Shown piece after piece: positions 1 to 10,500 of a stretch of 25,219 nt of DNA; position 1 is the first letter of the stretch, and the number at the start of each line of letters is the position of its first letter. Source of the stretch: Sergeia podlipaevii (Eukaryota > Euglenozoa > Kinetoplastea > Trypanosomatida > Trypanosomatidae). Below the pieces are notes generated by a model. That model saw only the letters and a list, made by a program, of their open reading frames with translations, did no database searches and was not told where the DNA came from. Location of the stretch: the NCBI GenBank assembly GCA_030849805.1, contig JASANZ010001930.1, positions 1-25,219 of the forward strand, read 5' to 3'. A program made the translations under genes and the position numbers.

Positions 1-298
1 GTCTAACATGTGTAGAAAGCAACAGAATAATAACAGTAGTAATAATCAAGCAATCCCTTTCTTTAAGCAGCAATAACCAAAAAAAAAACTCTCATTTAAT
101 TGCTTAACAGCTGTTCATTACATGCTTTCATTCATCACAACGCAATAATAATAATAATAATAATAATAATAAAGCACCCCCACACGTTACGTTTTACGCA
201 TCCAGCACACAAGTCGGCAACAAAAAAAAAATAATTAATAACAATTGGCAGTCATTACAGTAAAAATAGCAATAAAGAAGAAACCAAACCTTTTTTTT
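1..298. other. 3' flank of the penta-EF-hand gene
   Basis: This is AT-rich non-coding sequence downstream of the stop at 299, likely a 3' UTR read on the minus strand. It holds homopolymer A/T runs and an AAT microsatellite. I see no open frame or structured RNA in it. Confidence 0.7.
144..172. repeat. (AAT)n microsatellite, ATT on the transcribed strand
   Basis: Nearly ten uninterrupted AAT units on the plus strand. In the minus-strand transcript this is an AUU repeat, about 125 nt after the penta-EF-hand stop codon. Confidence 0.9.
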
Positions 299-1021
299 TT
301 AGATGATTGTAACAGTGCCAGCCACAAATGTGTCAAAGTTGAACACTACCTGCCCGGTGCGCTGGCGATCGTAGAAGCTGTACACGTTCCGGGTCTTGGA
401 CATGAAGATTGAAAGCTCCACGTAGTCATCAAATCCGAGACTACCGCGCTTCTGACGATCGAATTTGCGCATCAAAGCCTGAAACGTGTCCTCCGTCAGC
501 TGATACCCACTTTGTAGCAAAGCGGCCCGAATGTCATTGCCATCCAGACGACCATCGCCAGAGCGGTCACGGAGTCGGAAGGCGTCTCGCATCGTCATAA
601 TAAACTTGTGAAGTTCCTGAAATTCGCTAAAGACAATCTGGCCATCTTTATCCTTATCGAACATGGTGAGCAACCGCTCAGTAGTGGCGAGACTGAAGCG
701 CGTGCCCGCAGACGACAGAGCGGCGTTCAGCTCTGGAACGCTGATGGTGCCGCTGTTGTCAGAGTCCACGGCCCTAAACCACTGAACAAGCTCAGGGCTA
801 GCGTTTGCCATTTGATTGCCAGTTGTGGAGTACACACCATCCATGGTTGGCGGAGCCACAGGGGCTCCATATAGTGGCTGCGCACCACCGCCTCCTGGGT
901 ATCCAATCCCTGGTGCTCCCGGAGCAGCGGGGTAGCCAGCGCTTGGATATCCTCCCTGGGGTGGATATCCACCAGGAGCTGGGTAGCCGGTGTTGGGGTA
1001 TCCAGTCGGGGCACCGTACAT
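299..1021 (-). CDS. Penta-EF-hand (ALG-2/PDCD6-like) calcium-binding protein
   Basis: This encodes a 240-aa protein that ends in TAA at 299-301. Residues 1-60 are Gly/Tyr/Pro-rich with six GYP triplets (near 7, 12, 18, 24, 29, 40), like the N-termini of sorcin and peflin. EF-hand loops follow: EF1 D86-E97 (DSDNSGTISVPE), EF2 from D122 (DKDKDGQIVFSE) and EF3 D152-D163 (DRSGDGRLDGND) look able to bind Ca2+. EF4 at D188 (DRQKRGSLGFDD) and EF5 at D218 (DRQRTGQVVFNF) are degenerate. Five hands plus a GYP tail define the penta-EF-hand family, in which EF5 usually pairs two monomers. Known ALG-2 partners are ESCRT and COPII proteins; a similar Ca2+-dependent adaptor role here is inferred. The reading frame is open upstream to 1231, but that extension is F/Y/I-rich and spans the predicted splice acceptor at 1067-1068. 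The start at 1021 is the first AUG after that acceptor. Sorcin, peflin or calpain-small-subunit names are alternatives within the family. Confidence 0.93.
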   Translation of the reverse strand: MYGAPTGYPNTGYPAPGGYPPQGGYPSAGYPAAPGAPGIGYPGGGGAQPLYGAPVAPPTMDGVYSTTGNQMANASPELVQWFRAVDSDNSGTISVPELNAALSSAGTRFSLATTERLLTMFDKDKDGQIVFSEFQELHKFIMTMRDAFRLRDRSGDGRLDGNDIRAALLQSGYQLTEDTFQALMRKFDRQKRGSLGFDDYVELSIFMSKTRNVYSFYDRQRTGQVVFNFDTFVAGTVTII

Positions 1022-1034
1022 AGATTCTCGATAA

Positions 1035-1065
<31 letters not shown>
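1035..1065. repeat. (TA)n microsatellite inside the predicted 5' UTR
   Basis: Eleven AT units (1035-1056), then GTATATATA. It lies between the predicted splice acceptor and the start codon of the penta-EF-hand gene, so it should be present in the mature mRNA leader. Confidence 0.9.
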
Positions 1066-1066
1066 G

Positions 1067-1080
1067 CTGGAAGAAAAAGT
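1067..1080 (-). promoter_or_regulatory. Predicted spliced-leader acceptor of the penta-EF-hand gene
   Basis: On the minus strand a pyrimidine tract CTTTTTCTTCC is followed directly by AG at 1068-1067. This leaves a 45-nt 5' UTR made mostly of TA repeats and containing no upstream AUG. The site decides the start at 1021, because the longer open frame would begin upstream of it. It is a sequence-based prediction only. Confidence 0.7.
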
Positions 1081-1460
1081 TTCTCTTTTCTGCTTTAAGA
1101 ACTTTCGCACACCTACAGATACAAAGTAGAAAATAATAATAACAAATGAGAGATGATGCATATAAATACACATTGAAAGAAAGAAAGATATTTTCCAGTG
1201 TGATGTTAAAAAATTGTGCACCTTTTTCCATCTATCGAGTTGAAACAAAGTCAGGACAACAACAGCAGCGTAATGAATACAAAACATATACAGTATCTAC
1301 TATGCCATACTAAAACATATAAATTGCGTGTGTGTCTTACTATATGTGTGAAAAAATTAAAAAAAATAATGGTTTGTTGTGTTGCTGAAGTGTAAGGCAG
1401 TATCAATGACCATGTGTTGTACGCCACACCACTATTGAATAAAGAGCGGCAAAATAAATA

Positions 1461-1480
1461 AATAATAATAATAATAATAA
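1461..1480. repeat. (AAT)n microsatellite in the HECT 3' UTR
   Basis: An AAT repeat of about 20 nt, preceded by AAATA units. It becomes AUU repeats roughly 60 nt after the HECT stop codon. Confidence 0.85.
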
Positions 1481-1539
1481 AGAAGACGTCCTCTGTACTT
1501 ACCTACATAACAATAATACATTTGCATACACACAGCACT

Positions 1540-4500
1540 TCACCGCAGGTGTGAGAAGTCCTCAAAATCACTGGTGTCCTCGCGGTTCACGCGTGCCACG
1601 GCAGGCTCCTCGGGCTGCTGCTCCACGTCATGGTCGTGCACTCTAAAATCTGCGTCAATGTCCATGCATTGCTCAATGGCAAAGAGCAACTTCACACGCA
1701 GGGCGGCAGCGGAGCTGTACCGCGGCAGGGAGAGCCAATAGAAGCACGTCGACGCGTGTGGGAGTCTCTCGTCATTGAAAGCGTCCGTTTCAGTTCTGCT
1801 CGGGCGGGCAGTCGTTCGACTAGCTCGTTCTCTTTCGGTACTTTGCACTCCCATGCCTGCCGTCGTCGTTAGTGGTGGTGGTGGCACTGAAGGCCGGCCG
1901 CGAGTGTTCGACGACTGCCCAGTCAGCGGTGGCTGTGGAGTGAGCAGAGCCACACCAGGATCGGAGAAGGACCTTCGTCGCTCGCGTGATGCTGACAAGA
2001 CGGTTGCTGTAGGGGCAGCGGGACTGTCGTCTGGCAGAATGCGGAGCTGCATCCCGCGTGGTAGCCGCTCACGGCCGCTTACAAACCGCATGAACAACGC
2101 GCGCTGCCGCCGCGTGAATCCTCTCAGCACTTCGCGCAGGTACACCACACGACTGTCGTCGGACTTTATCTTATCGTAGAGAGCGGCGTCAAGGAGGGCG
2201 TCTGGATCGTAGTCACGCGCACCGCAAACCAACTCCTCCAGCTCATACCACTTGAGTGCCGCCACGCTACAAAGAGGCACGACTTGGTGAAAGCCGCTCA
2301 CGAGCGCACGGCGCGGTGCACTCGCCATCACGCGCAACTTGAAGTCCAGCGCCATACGAATGTACCCACGCGCGTTGTGAATGGTGACCGCGATACGGCG
2401 ACCTTCAGGAATCAGCTCATGCTCCTTGCCAGCATCATCGAGCACGGTGAATCCGCCTGGGCAGAGGGAGAGCAGCTCCTCATTAACTTCCTTCATTGTG
2501 GTCGAATCACCAGACCCGATCGCATTGCTGACAAGCGTGCTTACATACCGTAGCGCCTGCAGGGCTGAGTGATCTGTGCTTTCCAGATCACCCATATCCG
2601 GCTCAACCCCTACCATCGCCTTCCACAGCCCACTGGGCAGGTAAAGCGAGAGGGGCTCTGCTCCACGCAGACACGCGCCGACGAGCCTCCCTACAAACTC
2701 GTACATACCCAACTGCACAGGATACAGAGGGGTCGGGTTCAACACGAACACCTCCCGGCACTCACCCACTTCGCCCTCCTGGTTTGGACTCGGGATAAAG
2801 AGCGGAAGCACCGGCCCCATGAGCTCGCTGCACATTTGCGAGATACTCTCGCGGTATGGTCCACCAACATCGTCGGCACCTTCACCGATGAAAGCAACCG
2901 ACCACAGCTTACGACTAGTGCTGAAGAAGCTCGCCTCCTTGAGGGCAAGAAGACCGTAAATCTGGCCGAATAGACTCGCTTGCAGACGCGCCTGTATACT
3001 TGGCAGAGCACCGCCCCGGCTTTCCTCCTTGCTTTCATCCCCGCCCCTACCTCCATCGTCATGCTGCTGTCGCCGCTGGTGATACTCGTGGACCTGAGAC
3101 ATGAGAGTCAGTGCCTTGCGCCGGTTCACTAAGAGCCGCAGCGACTCTCCCGCAGCGTTGTTTCCCATGGAATGCAAGAAGCGGCGCAGAATGCGCATGC
3201 CCATAAATGGTAGGGTCAGCGGGCGAAGCACCTGTAAGGTTCGCTGAAGTATGTCAGGCTGCAGCAATCCACTATACACACTGCAGATGCTTTCCCGCGT
3301 GCCTGCTCTCACAGTCATTGTCGTGTTGCGCGTGTTCGCGGTAGAGAAGAGAAGCTGTGTGGAGGTGGTAGCTTCGAGGTCACACGGGATGGCGCCTGCG
3401 TGCACGAGTGGGTGAATATACTCTACAATGGCAGAGAGTGTCTGCAATGTGGTGAGGCAGGTGCGTAGCTGACACGGTGTCATGCGGAGCGCGGCGCAGG
3501 CGGTTGAAAAGTTGTCTTCCGACGTACTGACGGGTGCTGCAGCACTTGCGGGGGTATTGGTATTCGTGGTTGTGGCGGAGGATGCAGCCAGAACAGTGAT
3601 GGGGGAGGAAGGCGGCAGTAAAGGGCTTGCCACATTGACCACCAAAACGTTTGAAACGCCGCCACCGTTGTGCCTCGTCTCTCCCTCCTCCTCCTTCTCC
3701 TTTCCTTTACTTCTCGCTCCTATACATGCATGCGCGCGTGAGGGTTCGTCCATGTCTCCTGCGAGGTCGCCGTTGAGGCAGTAGGCGCCAAGAGTGAAGG
3801 GGCCGAGACCAACCGTCCTTGCAATGTACTGAAGCAGTTTTGACATCATCGCTAGCGACACCGCCTCACCGCCGCCGCCGCCGCTGTTGTTGTTGTTGGT
3901 GGTGGTGATTGCCTTCTCTCCATCGACGCCCGTCACACTACTACCACTACTACTAATATTTGGCATGCGAATACTTAGCATGTGTTCCATGATGCCATCG
4001 TTCACGACCCCTGCCGCCCCCAGCGGGGCATACCCGTCTGGTAGATACAGTAAATCGTCTCGATTAAAGTACAAAGCTGCGGAGGCTTTGGCGTCGAGAA
4101 GCACGGCAGGCACAAGCCCCGCGGTACCAAAGTCAACATTCCTGAAGAGTGTTCCATCGCCATCAGCGTCGTGGATTTCGCGTTGTACAATGCCATTGAC
4201 GGTAAAGCGGATGGTCTTCGCATTGCTGTCCAGCAGGCAACCAACGACGTCCCCTTCCTTCCACACGTGACGGCCGAGGCTTGTTTGGTGATGGTTGTGC
4301 TTGGCGATCATGCGACGCCCCTCCAGTGCCCAGGAGTGCTCATCGTCGCCGAGGCCTTTACCTGGTGGCAGGTCGCCACTGTCGACCTCTGCGGAAAGCC
4401 ATCCCACACTCAGTCCCGCAGGGTCCTCGCGGGCGACTACCTCGTAGTACCACCGACCGCCATTATTTGTTTCATAACTGCCGTCGATCTTCCCACTTTT

Positions 4501-7500
4501 GCACATGACCGCCACAGCCCCGCGCACAAGACAAGGCCCAGATTCATCCGCGCGCGCTTCACTGCCGCATGCGCTCATCTTAACGCGTGAGCTTGAACAG
4601 AGCAAATCCACAGATATCGGCCCGCTGCGACCCCAGCAGTCGCGGCGAATGTGACGCCGCACTGTAACGAGCGACGCAGGCCCCTTGAAAGGCACACGAC
4701 GAGAGCCGCTTAAGCCACCACTGCTGTTCCGTTCTTCTTCTAACTGGAGCAGCAACGGATCATCAGGCTGGCGCTGTGTTTCATGCACCATGGAACCGTC
4801 ACTGCCGCTAGCAACGCGTCGTTGTCCTTCTTGTATTGCATGAGCCCACTCAACAGCCGCCATAACCAACCAGATGCGACTGCTTTGTGGGGAGGCGTAG
4901 TATTTAAGCTCCACGGGTAGATAACCAATAGGGAGGCTGGAGACGAACGGAGCGGCACCAAAGTTGATCCCGCACCCAGCCGTGCCGCACGTGACGGCGG
5001 GGAAGCACGCCCGCCACGCCATCGCTTCCGACTTACCAGGACTTCCTCCGGTCTCACACATCCCAGTTGGCAACTGGGGTCTAAACTTGTCAAAGACGCC
5101 CACCTGCCTATCGTTGTGCAAGCACGTCAGGCGGTTCTGCTCGAGATCTACTAAAATCCCAATGACATCCCCAGACTTCCACCTGGCCCGCGAGCTAAGA
5201 TCCACTCGGTGCCCGTTGTGAAGTCGACAAAGCCGCCCACTGTCAAAGGCCCAAGACTCGCCGTCGTGGCCGATACCATCGCCAACTTCATGTGCGTGAG
5301 TGCGGCTTGTGACGACGCCGATGGAGAGTGTGCTGCCCACGGTGCTGCTGCTGCTGGCACCGAGCGGTGCATTCACGTCTGGAGGCACACAAACTTCAAA
5401 GTAGAAACGCCCTTGTGTGAAGCCGACCGTCGTGCGCACGGTGACGCAGCCCCGATCGCAACGTACAGCCCACTCGCCGTTGCCTTTGTGGTTCACTCGC
5501 GCAACGGGGCAGTTGGGAAGTTGCGTTGGCAGCAGCACTTCTAGTCCAATGGACTCCAAAACCTTGACAGAAGATGCTTCCCCTGCGCGGGCCTCTTGAG
5601 GGTTTTGCTGCTGCTGAAGATGCGGTGCTTGTGTTGACGCGTCTGGGATGGACAGAAGGTGGGTGCTGCATGAGCTGGCCGTCCCTGTTGCCGTGATAGC
5701 GGTGGCAGGCGGTGGCGATGGAGAGCCAATAAAAGCATCTGACATGGGCGAGAGGTGTGCTTCCACCTGAGGTGTGGTTTCCAGCGAGGCAATCCGCGAT
5801 AACGTGGCAGCGACCCTGCCAGCGGAATCAATCGCACTGCTGTCGCTGGTCACCAAAGAGGCACTGTTCCACAGCGTCACGAGCCTTTCCCAGCGTGCAC
5901 GCACTCTCTCTGCGTAGCTCCGCTGTCGCCATGCTCCCTCCAGCCGCGCCGCCGCCACCAGAAGTGAAAAGAGAGACTGAAGATAGGCGTGATAGGTGCC
6001 AAGCGCAGGAGACACAAGTGTGCCAGGTGCCGGCACGTTGCCAGCGGCTGTCATCGCTGCCGCCGCGGTTGGGTCCGACCGCTGCAGCAACCCAACTAGA
6101 GGGACGTTGACGTGAGCAAGCACCACGTGAAGCGGAACATGGTCGTATGGCTGCTCCCGCGGGAACTCTGACCACAGCTCTAGCACACTGGTGAGCACCG
6201 GCACCGCGTGCCTGAAGCCGTCCCCCGGGGAAGTTGGTGTCGTGTTGCCCTGCGCTATAGACGCGGCGCTGTTTGTGAGACTGCTGCTACTGCTGCTGCC
6301 ACTCTGTATAAGTGAAGACACAAGTCGTGTGTTGAGAAACGCGGCGCGACCGCACGCAAACGCATCTCGACGGAGAGCCGCGCAGATGGGTCCCATAAAC
6401 GCCCGCAGCACCACCGGCCTCAGCGAGCGTGCCGCAACGCAAAATGCGAGCAGGGGCCCATTACTTGTACCAGACGACAGCGAGATCGCGGCGGCGGCCA
6501 CAGCCCTCGGACCGGGCACAAGACGAACGTACAACCACTGCGCATCTACTGGCATTTCGCAATCCGGCCATCCTCCTTGTCCATCGGGGTACTTCATGAG
6601 GGCATTCTTGAAGGTACGGTCTTTAAACACTGCGGCCTGCTCCGCCGCACGCCCGGCAATGCCAAGGGTTAAAGATCCCGCACCACCGTTAACAATGCTC
6701 AACGGGAAGGGCACCACGCTTGTTGAAGCAACGCTACTAGCTCCACTTCCAGCTGCCGCAGCAGTCGCGGCCGAGCTGGTGGCGGGAACGGTGACGGTGA
6801 AAAATTCGGCGTCCTCTCCCATGAGGTCCAGCAGCGACTGTGCGGTTTCAGCAAAGAAGCAGCTCAAGTGTGGCTTGTTTTTCTTTCCCGCGTCGAGGAC
6901 GCGCGCAACAAGTGCTTGCACAAGCTGCACCCGAGCGTGTGAGAGGTGGCCGTCGTCGCTGTAGCGCAGAATATTAGAAATTTGTCGAGCCACATCGTTG
7001 AGGTCTAACACTGCGAGCGGATGCAAGATGGCGGCAATGGGCATGATGGAGGACAAAGGAGATGGCTTCTTCATGGCTCTACGTGCTCGACGCGGTAAAG
7101 GCGTAGCGAACGCGCGGCACCACAGCGGCTCTGTAAGAGAATACGAGTCACTCAGTGTCTGCTCAAGCGCGACCTCAACGACACGTCGAGAGAGATGCGC
7201 TGTTAACGTCCACATCATGTCACGAGCAAAGAACTCCAGTCCGTTGGGGTCCAACGCTTGAGTGAAGGCAGCAAGCTCCGCGCGCGGCACGACAAAGGCC
7301 GCGCCAGACATGGAGGAAGATGAAGAGGCTGAAGAGAGGCCACATCCAGTGGAGATGCCAACGTTAAGTTTATCGATCCGGTTCAGCACGAGTGGGCAGC
7401 CAGGCTGAAACGGGCATGACGCCCACCGCACGGCGCCTCGCAGCTGTCCAGTGTAGACCCCATCCACTGAGCGCACAGTGCCGCCAGTAGACTCGTTGAA

Positions 7501-10500
7501 CTGAAAAAAGCACATGGCGTCGCCTGACGGTTCGTAGGGCAGCAATTGCTCCCGCACGACGAGCTCGGCAGCAACCTTGACGGACGCACGTAGCAATGAA
7601 GATCCCCACATGCGTACTCCACTCACCAGCATCATCGTCTTATCCTCAGGCACCTCCGAGTCATATACAGCGGTAGTTTCTGAGGATACCCCGCTATCAC
7701 CACTGCTACCCACATCGTTCCCCCTCTCAGCTGGTGGAGACCGAGGACGCGAAGGTAAAGTGCCAACAACAAGATGCGTGACCGCACCCGCAGTGCGCAG
7801 TGTCCGCTGCATGCAGTCCGCGAGCTCAACTGGCATTGGCACCGTTGTGGTCTCTCCCGCCCTGCAGAGCGTCACCGTTGTGCTATCGAGAATCACCGCC
7901 ACGTGCACGAAGCGGTCCCAGTCCTCGGAGCGCATCGGTACACAGCACTCAAGCGCAGAGTTCGTGGCAGTATTGCTGGCACCCGGCGGCAGGCTCGCCG
8001 GGGAACGCACGCGGCACACAAGCTGGCCATCGCGAATCAACACCTGTACACACGCGTCCGCTTCATCTGTAGGAGAGACGTCTCTGCTGTCGCTGCTACC
8101 ACCTAGTGCGTAGAGGCTCAGCAGCTGCAGCGTGATCGTAGGCCTGTCCCAGCACTGTGGGATGCCGAAATCTTCTCCAAGTTCAGGAAACAAGCGATCA
8201 CACAGGAGAAGTGAGGCCTCCACAGCGATACCGTCGGACCAGACTGGGAAGGAGGAAGCACCGCCGCAGCCACTGCTCGTGGCATTCTGTGGTTGTTGCT
8301 GTGGCGTCTCAGTTGCTAACGGTGTGTCAGGAGCAGATGGATCCGGCACAAGAGTAGGCGCTGAAGAACCCGCTGGAGTGAGGACCGCAGGCAACGCTGA
8401 GTCGTCGCCACGTGCGCTAGCAGCAGTCAAAGAAAAAGAAGAGGAAGGTGGCGCGTCGCGGGTAGCAGGAGATGCAAGCGTCGTGGTAGCCGATGTGATA
8501 ATCACATAGGCAGGAATAGGGTTTCGATGAGTGTAGAGGCACAGCGTTGCTGGCGGCACATTGTCCATGTAATTACTAGCTCTTCTCCCCTCTCCGCTTA
8601 GTCGCAGGATACCAGGAGTAGAGGATATGGAGTTGGTGCTTCGCGCAGCAGCAGAGGCCCCGAAACCACCTGCAGTGCTTGCAATATCCGGAAGCGCGCT
8701 GTGAAATGCTGATAAGGTACCAGTAGAGGAAGGAGGAGTGATAGCGCTGCAGCCGCCAACCGAACCCGAGCCCACAGTACCTTGACCACCTGCATAGGGT
8801 GGAAAACGGAGGCCCCCAGATGTGTACTGCCCCTCTGTCAGCAGCGCTGTGTACGGAGAGAATGCACCAGTACTATGCGACACTATTGGAGCGGTGTTAG
8901 TGCTGGCGGAGGTTGCGTTGCTGCTGATGTTGTTGTTGTTGTTGGCGGGGATGCTCGTGACCGTGCCTCGCAATGAAGGCAAGGCTCCTCCTCCACTACC
9001 ACCACCAAGACCGCCACCGTGTTGGCTGTAACGTTGTTGAGGGTTGTTGGGATGAGTACGGGAGAACCCACCAGCGTAGAACTCAGCGCCACTAGCTGTC
9101 CTTGCCTTCAGCTCCCCACTGCTCCCATAGAGTCCCGCGCTCTCTCCCAACACCTTACTGCCCCTTCCGTTGCCGCTGAGTACCGCTGGCGTGCTACCAG
9201 ACGCAACCAACTGCGTAAGCGTCTTGCCCAATGTATGCGCGGCAAACTCAAACGCATACACACTCGGTAGCGGGCTGCGTGCGACCGTGACGGCAGCGAA
9301 GCGGTTGATGCAGAGCAGAGCCTGAGACTCTACAAGAAGGGCACAGTCACTGGGTCGCGTGCGCACCACCTGCGCCACCAGCGCCAGTAGGGATACCATC
9401 GACGCCACCTCCACTGACGTGAGAAACGTGCTCTGCAGACCTGCCAAACGAATGAAACAGCGATGAATGAAAGGGCTGAGGAAGTCCTCTACAAGACAGT
9501 CATAGGCTGGAAGATGAGGAACAGCACCTACTGGATCCAGCATAAAGACAGAGTTCAGCGACACCTGCTTCTCCTCATTCGCCAGCGCAAGTCGCACGCG
9601 CGGTGGCTGACTGAGAGCGTCATAAACGCTTCCGCCGTGTGACCCCGCGGCACCATGCGGTTCTTCAGTCTCACGCACTTCCTCTATGCGCAGGGGAGCC
9701 ACAGTAGCGGTCACTACAGCAGCTCCTGTGGCGTTGTCATGAGCGCCGCCGCTGCTTCCTCGCCGACCAGACGCCGCCGCCGCAGCAGCAGCAGCAGCAG
9801 CTGTGGTGGCCACCACATCCACCAAGATCCCCTCGCGCAGTACGTTGTTGCAGGCTTCCACGCAGTATCTAGCAGGCATGCCAGCAACGGGTTCGTGAAG
9901 CACCGGCCCACCAAGGACCGAGGCCCACGCGAGTACACGCAGCGCGCATAGCCATCGTGGCGGAGCCGCCTGCGACTCACTCTGAGAAGTTCCATCCTGC
10001 AATGGCGAATGTGGGGGTGGCGGTGTAGAAGGCCCATCAACGCCAAAAGCGCAGAGATCGTCTGCAAAGCGCGCGGACACCAACTCTAGCTGCGAACCCC
10101 ATCGCAGTGACTGCAGCAGCCCTTGCGTGGCAGAGAGCGCGTGAACGGTGAGTGCGCTCATGCCGGAGACGACCAAAGTACGAGTGGCGAGAGAAACAAG
10201 AAAGCCAAGAGTAGTGCTAGAACTATCCCTATAGGCCGATGGAAGGCTAAACAGAGCCTCCTCACCACTACTCAGGCTGCCATGGTCGCGTGCCTCGCCA
10301 TCAGTTGCTGTGGCAGTGTCGCGGTGGAACTCCACATTTGCAATACTTGGACTGCATCCTTGAAGAAGAAGCAGTGCAACACGAATACACGTTGACGCGT
10401 CCCTCATGTCTTCATTGGTAAGGCTAACGCCACCGCTGAAGCCACTATTGGTTCCACCAGCAACAGCATCTGACAAACCACCGCCAACACTACCTGACTT

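Larger units (their letters stand above)
1022..1539. other. Spacer between the HECT and penta-EF-hand genes
   Basis: A 518-bp AT-rich spacer. The right part should be the HECT 3' UTR and the left part carries the splice acceptor and 5' UTR of the penta-EF-hand gene. It contains (AT)n at 1035-1065 and (AAT)n at 1461-1480. No additional gene is supported. Confidence 0.75.

Noticed and set aside
1022..1231. 70-residue N-terminal extension of the penta-EF-hand protein
   Set aside because: The extension is hydrophobic and comes from AT-rich spacer and the TA repeat. It crosses the predicted acceptor at 1067-1068, and GYP-rich starts are typical of the family.
727..1287. Minus-strand open frame of 186 codons in another frame over the penta-EF-hand start
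   Set aside because: It overlaps the well-supported EF-hand frame and begins in F/I/Y-rich spacer translation upstream of the predicted splice acceptor.
6191..6964. Plus-strand open frame of 257 codons
   Set aside because: Antisense shadow of the HECT frame. Low-complexity Ala/Ser-rich translation without domain features.
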